From positions 189,685 to 253,684 of the forward strand of contig JAJVDF010000248.1 of the NCBI GenBank assembly GCA_022410635.1: 64,000 nucleotides of DNA. Reading direction: 5' to 3'. Positions within the stretch are counted from its first letter, which is position 1; each line of letters begins with the position of its first letter. Below are positions 1 to 11,119 of this stretch, one piece after another. Under the pieces are notes generated by a model, which had not been told where the DNA came from, ran no database searches, and saw nothing but the letters and a program-made list of their open reading frames with translations. Source of the DNA: Tretioscincus oriximinensis. Taxonomy: Eukaryota; Chordata; Lepidosauria; Squamata; Gymnophthalmidae. The translations under genes were made by a program, and so were the position numbers.

Positions 1-2344
1 TCAGAGCCATTATATAAAGCACAAAATCTGTTAAATTTGGGCAGCTAACAAGAGAGCTTCTCTTTACATGGTGGCATCTTTGTTCAAATAACTATTGATC
101 CATTAATGAACTAAATATGGGTTTTTGCTTTCAACTCAGAAAACTGTAAAGAGCTTTATAAAAGGGTTACCTGTAGGGATGCCTTCAGCATTTGAGTCCT
201 ACCTGATCAATTTGACCTGATGAGATGTTCTGGTTCTGTTGTTGCCTAGGAAGGCTGCTCTAGTGTTAAATGGGAGGCATTTTTCACCTACTTGGTTGGA
301 TTTTAAAATGCTTAATGAAAATACAATAAAACAATTATGCCTGGAGTTTTGCTATTCATTAATGCTAGCTGGAGTTCCTTGATCCTAGTGAGTGGGGCAT
401 TTGTTTTATTTTTTAAAAGATTTCTTTCTTTCCTTTCTAGTTTACTGTTCGAGTGACTGTTTTTGTACTTTAAATAGTGCTTTGAAACAATTTTTAATTG
501 TCTTTTAAAAATAAAGCATGGGACAGACATAATTCCTTTGATTCATAAAGGTTCCTAAAATCTCTAAGGCTGCATNTGCATGGCAGATACTTGTCAATAT
601 GGAAGAGCCATCAAGACAGGTCTGCCACACTGCATTGTGTCTTGTCAGCAATCAGATGGTGGCAAAGCACCAATGCTCTGTGGCTTTTGATCACTAGTTT
701 CGAGCTCCCCAGGCACACAGCACCATCCCTGTGTGCAGCATACACCTACACATGTGAAGCAAGAAACCTGTGAGAATCCATAGAGGGGAAGTTCAGTCAA
801 TTGGGCGAGTGCACGTGCAAAGGCTGTTATGTGACCATGACAAGGGATTCCCAGTGATGTCATCCCCTCTCATCGATCATATAGGCAGCAGCATGGAATA
901 TCAGGGTTAAGTATGGGCAGAGAGGCAATGGCTGAAAGCCTGCAGTACCTCTAAAACACACAGCATAGTACTCATGTGGAGGCAGCTAACGTGTCCCTCA
1001 TTCCATTGAAGTCATTTTTAAAATAAAACATACCGCATGCAAGTGGAGAGTGCAGTGACAGTATTACCTCCACTTATCTGTCAATCTTTCAAACTGTAGG
1101 ATGACCTCTTGCCTTTTGGTGTTTCATTCTAACTCACACAGANCTTTCTGCAGTAAATCATTAAACTAATCCAATGGAATACATTTTCTGGCTACAATGT
1201 AAAGCATTGGAGAAGGCAATGCTAATGTGCTTGTAAGCAAACCACACTGCATTCCAGACTGGTATCCCATGAGTGGTAGTTCAATATATCACTGAAAAGG
1301 AGGCATCTTGCAGGCACGCAGAAGTGATGCTAGTCTTCTGGATACTGGGCAAAAGAGCCCTGCTTGGAAAGCAGAGAGCCCAGGATCTTTCATCCTTGCC
1401 CTGTGTGGTGGATCTATGATAGGCTGCCTTTAGCATTGAGGACAAGCAGTTTGGCCCATTGTAGGCATTATTCATTTACTTGGTACAGCATGATGTGATG
1501 TTGCAGCTGATGGTGGATTAGGTACAGCCTGATTTATATGCAGCAACAGCAGGAGCATCACTGAGCCACACCAACAGCACCAGCAGAGATCTGCAGCCAA
1601 TCTGGTGGTAACTGTACTGCCAAAAATACAGTAGAAACTGCCAGGAAGGGATCTTATAAGCCAAAAATAAACCTTCAACTGGATCATGTAGATAACTGGT
1701 AACCAGTTTAAGTTGTATTGTGGTTACAGTTTGGATTGATAGTCTCCTTGTTTGAATCCATAGTCCAACATGAAGTCAACCTTGGGCTACTTGCAGTTGT
1801 TCAGAGATCTCTCAGCTCCACCTATTTCAGAAGGTATCTGTTAAGAAGAATATATAATTTGCTTTGAATCCCTCTGGATTGAATAAGGTGGGGGATAAAA
1901 ACAAATCATCATTGGTGTGACATGTACACAGCACGATGTCCCACTCAACCACATTTAAAAGTAGTTGCAGGTTCTGGGCCAAGTGCAAGGGGGCATCACA
2001 TGCAGTGCATTACAATAATATAAACCTAGTCCTATTGTTAAATTACTACAAAAAGTGGTTCAGCCGCTTTAATGGATGTGAAAAAGAGGAATATTCATCA
2101 AGTGAAACATATAATGCCTGCAGCATCTGGTGAAAAAAAAAATCCAAATCCATGGAAACAAGTGCAGTAGGCGTCACCCTTCCACACATTAGTGGAGAAT
2201 ACAGGAGATCCCACGCATTAGGTTACCAAAAAAGAAGAAGGCAGAACTAGAGTTCTACATCTTCCATGTGTGTATCGAAGAGGAAGCTTCAGCAGATGCT
2301 TCCAGCATTTTAAGTTCATCTGCTGAAATTTCCTCTTTGGTGCA
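1..2344. other. Unassigned non-coding DNA
   Basis: No coding region, RNA gene or repeat that I recognise. The open frames here are under 75 codons, overlap on both strands and show no motif. Composition is ordinary AT-rich vertebrate sequence. Confidence 0.5.
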
Positions 2345-2400
2345 TCAATTAAAGATGCAGAACTCCTGTCTGGCTTTTTTCTGGTAACTCTAAGTAAGCC
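2345..2400 (-). repeat. Interspersed repeat fragment, inverted partner of 55866-55910
   Basis: Read on the minus strand, this stretch carries the phrase around AGGAGTTCTGCATCTTTA preceded by a GTTACCAG block. The same order is found on the plus strand at 55866-55910, with a few mismatches over about 43 bases. Two copies in opposite orientation 53 kb apart point to a dispersed repeat, not a local duplication. I cannot name the family; the homologous part may extend further toward 2560. Confidence 0.5.
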
Positions 2401-2574
2401 CCGTTTGAACAGGATGGAATGAACTCTTGATCAAGAGGGTCCAATTCCTTCCTGCAGCATATCTTAGTGCCCTGGCCATGATGGTTGCTCTGGCATGCTC
2501 CAAAAATAGAAATCTTCAATTCTGACAGCAGCAAAAACTCAAGATGATGCAGGGGTTGACCTGTAACTCTCTCC

Positions 2575-5500
2575 TCCTGCCCTCCAGTTCCAAACTATGA
2601 GAGGTTTCGAGGTTATTCGTGTAGGTAGAAGTTGAACCGTTTTAAGTGTTTCCCATTCTACTTAAAAATTGGTCCTGCTGATTTTGGAACTTTGAATTCC
2701 TGTGATTCTGATTAGCACTTCTGGGTTGAATGTATCTGACCTTAAGAGGCGTCAGGAACACACTGCTTTCCCTTTCTTTTTCTTAGATTTTTTAGTAGTG
2801 GAGATGTCACCTAACCCCCATTTCCCCATAAGCACAATGAATTGCAAAATTGAAATTCATGAGCTTTTTAAGAACACTATAACAGACAACTGGAAATAAG
2901 CCAAGAATAAAATGACCCCTTATGAATGAAGCAGAGTTGATTCCTAAGATAAATTAATAATTAAAGTATTTCAAGAAACAAAAGTTCCCCAAAGTCATAC
3001 AATTTCCTAACTGCATCTTGCCTGATTATGTAAAAGATATTCTTCAGCAAAAACTTTTTTTCTCTAGAGAGGCATAATATTAAGAGCTGCATGAGATGGT
3101 CTTAAAACACAAATCTGTACAAAAATCTAGAGATATTGCCTTCTCAAAGGAATGATACTTGCTAATTTCCTGTGGCGGACTGGGATGGATATATTTTAAA
3201 GTAATTCATCTCCAGCAGTTATTGAAATACATGCTTGCCATAAAACAATTTTATGGCAAGCGTTGATAGCAATCTGCTTAATATATGTTGGAGAGAGTAG
3301 AATGTCTAAATTATCTAAATGAAACCTTGCAATCAACCTATAACAATTTTAGATGACTCCCATAAAAGGTATTTTGTCAAATGATCATGGAAAATAAAGT
3401 TATGCTTAGGCAATAGCAAAGCTCACAATCTTTTATAATGTATTCAAGGGGATGAATTAAAGTTCTGTGTGCTTTGTGTGGCGATCCCAGCTCCTCATAA
3501 GATGCCAAAGAGGCCTGACCACAGCTAAGTCACTTTCCTCTGGTAGGGGTTTCATTGCTTCATTGCTGCTGATAAGTCAGCATATCCAGGTCTCTGTACC
3601 AGTGCATGAGGTCATTCNCAATCTGCACATATGGGCACTGCAGCTGCACTCTGCTCCCCTTTCCATCTACCTGGTAATTCTCAAGAAGGCTTGAAGGACC
3701 AGGAAGTTGACACCAGATGTGTCAGCCTGCCAACACTGCAGTCCTGTTGGCTGGTGACCTTGCATGGTATCTGAATTCTTGCAATGGCATTGCAAACATA
3801 CTAGGCTGCTCAGTGGGAGAACACATTTTGTGCTGATTCTTGAAAGGATTAGCAAGCACATATTCCGGAGCAACTGAGCTTTTTTCTGANTGGAAAATGG
3901 AATCTCTGTTACCACATGAAGTGGAGTCATCACCATCTAAGTATCACTGCGGTCCAAACCGCCCATGTGCCTGCAGCCTAAGTCAATGTGGCCTGTTTTG
4001 CTAGAATAGTTTTGCTGCATTGGTTGTTCAGACTCCTTAGTTGCTACATGGGGAAAGCTGTGATCTCTTAGTAATTGTTTTAGCCCTTAATAAATAAACA
4101 TTAATCCTCCTCCTCNTCATCATCATCTTAGGGGGTTTGGGAAAGGCATGCTGACTATATGCTACAGAGAAATGACTACAGTCTAAGATCTTCCTCAATG
4201 AATACTCAAGGATGCAGACACACGAAGCGGGGAAGCAAGAGAAATCCACAATCTCCAAGTGGCTGTGCATTTTGCTAGGAAAAAGAGGGTTTTTAGAGAG
4301 GGCATACCTTTAGCAGCAGATGCACAGAGCTGGCATGAGACTGAGAGAAGAATGCAGAAGAAATGAACTGTGCATGTCTGTCCAGCTACAGTTCTGCAGT
4401 TCTATTGCCTGCTTCTTCTTGGGCTACTTGTCTCCTCCTGTGGGCAGGAANACAGAACAGGGCTGCAGTCTGTTTCAATGGAGGACATAGGCGTTTTGNT
4501 AGGCAGACAAAAAAGATCCTATTGCAGATCTCTTCTGGTTGGATGATAAAGTCTAGCAAAACCTCCATTAACATGTGTGGCCCAAAAACAAAAGAAGGTG
4601 GAACATCCGCCAAGGAAAAAGTAATGAATAGTAGTGTACCTGCAACCATAACCTAACATGAATAACTTTCTGGTTTATCACTTCTACTATAACTTTCTTC
4701 CTCCAAAGCTAGTCAGAAATATAGTCTAGTTTATGAAGCAGGAGAGAAAGTATTTTCTTTCTTTTCTAAATGAGCTATAATAATCTAGACAATTTGTAGT
4801 AGTTCTGTGTTTGATAAATTCCACTTCAACTTTACATTGAATTGAAGGTTGGTATATGCAGATGCCATTCTGTTGTAAATCTCTTGGGTTTTCTAGAGTT
4901 AACAGTTGTGCGACAATAATGAATTTCAATATTGTAAACACCAGCAATGGAAATGTAATCTGTGAGACAAAAATTCAATGATTCCAGTAGTTTTTGTGCA
5001 AAACCAGATCAACACAAGAAACATTTGAAAGGCATCTGAATAGACAAAACAGCAAGTTTCCAACTGCAAAGAAAAGATGTTCCTAAAGACTAACCATCTA
5101 TATTCATGGCAAATATCTTATTGATATCTAAGCACATGATTGAGCTTTTATTTAACACTTGATCAAAACTCCAGTCATGATATGTATCCAATGTATAACA
5201 ACAACTAAAACACAGACTCAAATATCATTTGCTAGTNTTTTGTTCTTACTGCCTCCAGTATTACTATTGTTGTGTTAGTGATTTTCTGATTTCATTATTA
5301 TTTTTTCTTGTGGTAGTACCTGCACAATAACACCCATCATTCCTAGCTATTAGGCATTACAGTTAAAGCTGATGGGAGTAGTGTTCAAATCATTTAGAAC
5401 CAGGCCGTTTTAAATAACTAGCAACGGGGTGTTCTAACACCTTAGATGCTAACACCATGATCTTTTGTGGACTAGTGTATTTCTTCAGATGCACACCAGA

Positions 5501-6280
5501 TATCCTAAATAAAACATTAAAGGGGAGAAAGAAAACATTATTTCCAGAAGGAAGTCATGTAGCAATAAGTATTAGCAATACAAAAATATTTGATATAGCT
5601 TCAGTGAAAGTTATTTTGCTTATGATTGATTTTTTACACAATAGGAAAATGAGATGTGAGTGGAAGGAAGGACCAAAAAGATTCAACAGATTCAATTCAC
5701 ATGGCTTATATTTTTCTAGCTTGCCAAAGGAAAACACTCATTGACTTTGCTGAGTATTGTATGGGGTTAGCCTCTTTCATTTGCCCAAAAGAAAGATATT
5801 CTATGGAGACCTTAAAGTGCCATGCTGGAAGCTGATCATTCAAAAGAGCCTGCTTTTAGTCCCAAACACTTTCACTCCCAAGCGAGTATAGACTATTGTG
5901 GCACACATAACGACCACATACTGGTTTATAGAANATAAATGGAAGGAGCTAAAATGTAGGATGTAATGATATTTCTATTGCTAGCTGTATTTCATGGTCC
6001 TCAGGAAAAAAAGTGTCAATCACTTTTATTTTTGTTTTTATTTTTGTTGTTGTTGCTAAATGTCTGATTTTAAAGGGTACACAGTAGGACAAAAGTGAAA
6101 ATCAGAAATGGCTCATACAGCAAGATGAATAGTCCATCTGTAGTTCCACTGAACTATTCTCTCTAAGCCAGCCTAGCCTTCAGCCTGAACTGAAGGCTAA
6201 AAAAATATAAAAATATATAAAGATATCTAATGCCAGCAGTGACTGTTCTTCAAGGCAAAAATTGGTAGTGCCCCAGTACA
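2575..6280. other. Unassigned non-coding DNA
   Basis: Nothing recognisable as a gene. The one clear structure is a 13-bp perfect hairpin at 3233-3261, listed separately. The region 3460-3960 is slightly richer in GC and has opposing open frames of 75-89 codons, but neither has a motif or codon pattern that I would defend. Confidence 0.45.
3233..3261. repeat. Perfect 13-bp hairpin, 3-nt loop
   Basis: The arm GCTTGCCATAAAA at 3233-3245 is followed by CAA and then by its exact reverse complement at 3249-3261. It is too short for a microRNA precursor. No flanking terminal duplication was seen. Confidence 0.8.
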
Positions 6281-6289
6281 CCAAGTGGG

Positions 6290-6383
6290 TCCAGAAAATC
6301 TAGCAAAGGGGTACTGTAGCACTTTAGAGACCAACAAGAAAAAGTTCATGCCATCTACCTTTTTCTTACTAGTTTCTAAAGTG
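6290..6383 (-). repeat. Interspersed repeat with inverted self-copy
   Basis: On the minus strand, 6290-6345 matches the order seen on the plus strand at about 40955-41010: a 'gttagtctctaa(a)gtgctac' block, then a 'ccctttgct(a/g)gactttct'-like block. This is a widespread amniote repeat by its look, although I cannot name the family. Next to it, 6359-6383 is a partial copy in the opposite orientation of 6320-6344 (about 21 of 25 bases pair), which gives a short inverted duplication. Confidence 0.55.
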
Positions 6384-6410
6384 CCAGATGTTGTGTACCA
6401 AATACACTAT

Positions 6411-6612
6411 GGACCTGCTTATAGACAACACTCACGCTTTTAAATGATCTTAAGTCCTGAGGAACTGGGCTGAAAATCAGAAAAAAACCAGTTTTGAACT
6501 GAACTGAAAAACCAAAAAAATCCCCCCCCCCCCCCCAAAAAAAAAAAATTTAGCCCAGTTCTTCAGGAGTGAAGATGGTTTAAAAGCATGTTCGCTGTTT
6601 ATACAGACGGAT
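6411..6612. mobile_element. Foldback element (MITE-like) with C15/A12 centre
   Basis: The two halves, 6411-6475 and 6549-6612, are imperfect reverse complements along about 60 bases. The best paired block is the inner 20 bases (TCCTGARGAACTGGGCTRAA, at 6455-6474 and 6549-6568). The loop is low complexity and contains a run of 15 C followed by about 12 A (6522-6548). A long terminal inverted repeat without coding capacity fits a miniature inverted-repeat DNA transposon. The ends are too diverged to identify a target duplication. Confidence 0.6.
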
Positions 6613-6619
6613 TTGCAAT

Positions 6620-9600
6620 CTTATTGTATCTCATCTAGCATTAGCTTTACCTCTTTGAACATTCAAGATAACTCCTTTTAGATGTCTTGTTGTCCATCAT
6701 ATCAACCACAAGTGGAACCAACCACCTCAGTTGGTGGGGACATAAGATATACTCCAAACCCATTCAGATCTTTCCTGGACTTGCTCAATGGAAAACCACA
6801 TAGTGTTATGAGTGACAATTTGTGTTTCTGAAGGTGTCTTGGGGAATGTCTGAAATAGTATTGCCAAAATCAAGGTTTAAATATTCACTAAAAATCCAAC
6901 TAATTATCTACTTTGTACTTACGTACCCAATGTGAGTAGGTATTCTAGAATTTGTTCATTTATTTGCATTTTATCATGCCCTATATTAAAAGACCTAGAA
7001 CAGTAAAAGATTAATTAGGGATTATAAAGGTCATATACCAGAACACCGAAAACATAAAAGCTGAGGATTTTTTGCTGTGATTTTAAAAAATCTTTTCTTT
7101 AAGCAAAGCATGCAATTTCCTCAAAGAACCAAAAATTAATGATTTTTCTCAAGATGTGGCTCTATCCATTTTTGCACTTAGCACTTAAATAGTTCATGAA
7201 CATGAAGAAAGTGACTTGTGACTATATTATTAGTGCAACTTAAAAAAAAATCAAAGCAAGCAATAAAACTCCATTTTAGAATGAAGTGAAGAAACTTTGC
7301 TGCTGCAACCAAAAATCTTGGTGTGTTAAAAGTGCCTCTCTTCCTGAGCAAATGTCTCCCATTTCAAGAAAAGAACCTTTTTGAATACCATCCAAAATTA
7401 GCCATATGTCAATCAGTNATGTGTTTATAGATTTACAGAGAAGTCGTGGAATTAAGTGCCTTCCTTCAGAAGAGTCAAAAGAAGTACCTCTACAAAACTT
7501 CTCAGTTTGAGAAATTCCTGTTTTCAAAGAAAATGCTATAGTATTAAAAGTAAGGAGATGGATTAAATTTGATAAAAAAGTGTTCCTGGAATGAATGCAA
7601 AACTAAATGGGATGAAATTTGTATGCATCTATGAAGAATTTTTTTTTTTACATTCATTCATTTACGATAAAAATTTCAGTCCTAATTAATCACAAACTGA
7701 GAATGTAATATTTTGAAAAGTCAGAGAAAAGTATATAGTAAAGCCAAATGAAATACCAAGCCAATATATAAAAACAGTTTGTAGAATCAATGGGAGAAAG
7801 AGAAAATTCATCTCATATTTCTTTTAATTCCACTTAGTACATAAATCTCTCTCCGATTATCTTCTTGAAAGATTCCTGTGTGTCTAGGGACATGATCACA
7901 CATGCTTAATGAGATGCCCTCTGTGCAAATTTGAGGATTTAAGTGCAGACATAAAATTCCTAACATTGCTTTACCTCATTCTGAAATATGATTCCTCATA
8001 CACAGTTTATTAACACCAAGACAAAACTTTTTCTTTCAACTGAACTAAGTGGTGATCTGCCTAAACTAAGAGGAGAGAAATATTATCAACCACAGCATGG
8101 AAACAAATGCTGCTAGTCAGTATAACCAATCAGGCTCACAGAAAACTGGACAAATGGGTGGTACTCATTGTCAGGAAGGCATTGCCAAACTTGGAAATGA
8201 GTGAAAATCAAAGTTAGGGAAAATGTGATAAGTTTAAATTTTTTTTAACTGTTCAAATGCCTATTTCTGTAGATCTACAGAAAATACACTTTTTCTTAGA
8301 GGGGCTATTGAAAAAACTCACAGACTCAGGAAAAAAAACCCTCCAAGATAGCCCAGTGATTTTCAAAATTGAGTGAAGATCTGGGGCAAGATGAGACAAA
8401 CAGGATGAGAACATCACCAAAAAACTGTTCTGGTTTAAATCTATCTACTTTTATAATTATTTTATTATTATTTATCCTGAAACCTTTGAGCATAGACTTG
8501 CATAGAAATATAACGCTAAAGCACTTATTTCTGTGTCAGGGATAGGCTGCATGATGTTTATATGTCTGCAGCTTGATCCTTCTTTTCCCATGAAGTTCAG
8601 AATATTTGAATTTTNAAAATTCTTCAGCTTTGTGGAATGGGTTTCCTGATCATGCTGGAAATAGTCAATTTTTGACACGACACCTGGGCGGAGTAGGCAA
8701 AGTAAGTCACTTGTACAATTCTTACTTGTTTATACGGCAGTCATAGTACACAAGAACATGTGGACAGAAAGCATTTTCAGAGATCCTTATCCTCGTCTGT
8801 GGAAAAGAGGTTTCTGTAAAGTTGGCTGGTGGTGATGATTCTGTGGACCAACAAAACAGGATAAAAAGCCAGTTACAGAAGTTTAATCAAAATGTTGATT
8901 TAGACTCTATTTGTGTTGGGCCTTAGTCCCTATCATGGGATTATGATCATCTCATTGATCTGCATATTAGCGGAGAACTGTGAGGGCCCAGGTCCCAGGT
9001 CCCACAGATATGTAAGCCTTATCATAGTAAGAATCTTATCTATTGGGTTCCAATTAAGAAGGCACACAATAAAGAAGTGTTCCTTTGTGTTTAGGACAGC
9101 CAGGAGTGATTTTAAGAGCCTGTCAATGCAAGCCCCCAAATGCATCTCAGCTACTCCAAGGCTAGGTTATTTGGTTCCTAGACCTTCGTGACCAAAGGGA
9201 GGCTTTTGTACACCTCTACCATCATGCAGATGACATAGACCCTGCCAACACTTTACCAAATCTGGTTGTTCCAGGCTCACTGATATTGGTCACAGGCCTT
9301 TCAGTGCAAAAAAAGCCCTTAGCGCAAGTCATTAATGTAGACTATATCATTCAGAAATGAGTAGAGCGACATATGTTAATTATTACTATATTTATAACAC
9401 CTCTACTATGGGATGTGGATCCTTTTGTAATGACAGATGGTGGTTGGGGTTTAATACAATTGTTGAATCCCATATANGCCAATAGGCTTTGAGATCAATT
9501 GTCTTAAAGTCTTTATGACTGACCAATTAACCAGGGNGAAAGTACAGTTTCTTTAAAGACAGGAGTTCTGGTGTTAGTTTTTTCATTTATACTGTACATA

Positions 9601-9690
9601 CCAGAGGATTTTTGGCATCAAGCTGTGAACTATAAAAATACTAATTTCTTTTTTAAATGGAGCATTAGTGGATTTAGTCACAGCTTTTTC
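6620..9690. other. Unassigned AT-rich DNA
   Basis: No supported feature. A 70-92 codon pair of opposing frames at 8913-9191 has no recognisable motif, and I treat it as chance. Confidence 0.5.
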
Positions 9691-9696
9691 ATTATT

Positions 9697-9840
9697 ACAT
9701 AAGAACATAAGAAGAGCCATACTGGATCAGGCCACAGCCCATCGAGTCCAGCATTCTGTGTCACACAAAGGCCCACCAGATGCACCTGGGCAGTCCGAAC
9801 AGAGGTAAGCAAAATATGCTGCTCCTGTTCGTGACTCCCT
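9697..9840 (-). mobile_element. CR1-like LINE 3' end
   Basis: The first bases read 'acataagaacataagaagagcc' and then the complement of a 'tggactagatgggcc…tgatccagca' type tail. This is the 3' terminus of the CR1-like LINE family whose 3' end is also seen on the plus strand at 42445-42552 and 45600-46040, and whose RT is at the window end. Only the tail survives, as expected for 5'-truncated LINE copies. Confidence 0.7.
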
Positions 9841-9844
9841 GCAA

Positions 9845-10830
9845 ATGGTATTTCAAAAGTCCTGCCTGTTGCTCTATTTTCGACTGCAGTCCTGTATCAA
9901 TTCTGTGGGAGTAAAAACTGTTGAATTAAATGTGTCTTAGTCTCACAGTGAATGGAATTNTGATGAAATGGAAACAGTTATATCTTCTGTTAAATGCTGT
10001 AAAAGTATCAAACCTCACTTCTTCGTATTTGTAATCAGAGGCCTAAAAAGTATACATTTTTAAACTTTTGGGATAGTTCTGAAAAGGGTCCTCTGTATTT
10101 TTTCCTTGTGATATTGTGTCCTGCCTTAATGCCTCATATAAAGGGCAAGAATTGGAGCAAAAATAAGAAAAAAAAATAAAGTCAATGCCAAATAGATAAT
10201 TATATCCACACTGAATATTAATAAGCAAATCCAAACATGCAGCACATCCCTTCGTCCAAATGGACATCTCTGTCCTTGGAGGCACAGATGNAACAATGAA
10301 CCTAAAGTTGCTTACAATAATAATTCATAAAAAAGGACAGACGTTACACAGCCTTACATATTCTATGGCCATAATTGGTGATGTATAGAAAATGACTGAC
10401 TTTGGAGATTCATTTCTTGTCCATTTTAAAACATGACTGCTGAAATCTTGGAAGTCAGGAAACTGTTGAAGCCTAGCTTTGAAATTGTTTAGGAGATGAC
10501 ACGTATAGAATTACCACATAAAAATAAAAAATAGGTATGAAAAAGTAAGGAAGTTCATTGGAAGCTGCAACTGAACTTAATGTACAAGAAACATCAGCAC
10601 AGGAACAGCAGAATGGGAAAGTAGTTTGGCAAGTGGATCCATTAAAGTGAGAAGATGCATGAAAATTGTTACTATATGCAAAGGGAGAAATATGTCTCTA
10701 CTGAATAGTTGTATTCTTAGGCTACTGAGCTATATTACTAAATCTGAATGAAATCATTTTTTGTTCGTATCATGAATCTATGCTGGCAACCCTCCATATT
10801 ATTATTTCTTACTGCCAAACCATGGATCTC
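9845..10830. other. Unassigned non-coding DNA
   Basis: Nothing recognisable. One 80-codon frame at 10043-10285 (minus) has no motif. Confidence 0.5.
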
Positions 10831-10834
10831 TCTT

Positions 10835-11115
10835 CTCTTTTCTTTTCTTTTATAATATTTTTATTGGATTTTACAAATACATATCGATCATAACCAAAAT
10901 GTTGGCACAGTTACTTCACTGAACAATAAGGAAGAAGAAATAAGCCTTAACATATAAATGGTACCATACATTATTTCATACAATCAAATAAATTATACAT
11001 AAAATAAAATAAAGTACATACCCTCCCCCCCCCTCCCCATGGAGGAATAGCTTCTTCGTTCTTTAAATATAGTATTAACTCCTGAGGGTCAATTTAATCG
11101 TGGCTAAGAGTTCGG
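10835..11115 (-). mobile_element. L1-like 3' end (truncated)
   Basis: It begins with a TCTTTTCTTTTCTTTT stretch, which is an A-rich tail when read on the minus strand. It is followed by an AT-rich block and a C-rich 'ccctccccccccctcccc' run. The same order (T-rich end, 'tttttatt' block, then a pyrimidine run) is seen at the 3' end of the better preserved L1 at 47923. The family assignment rests on this similarity of layout and is not a full alignment. Confidence 0.45.
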
Positions 11116-11119
11116 GTCC

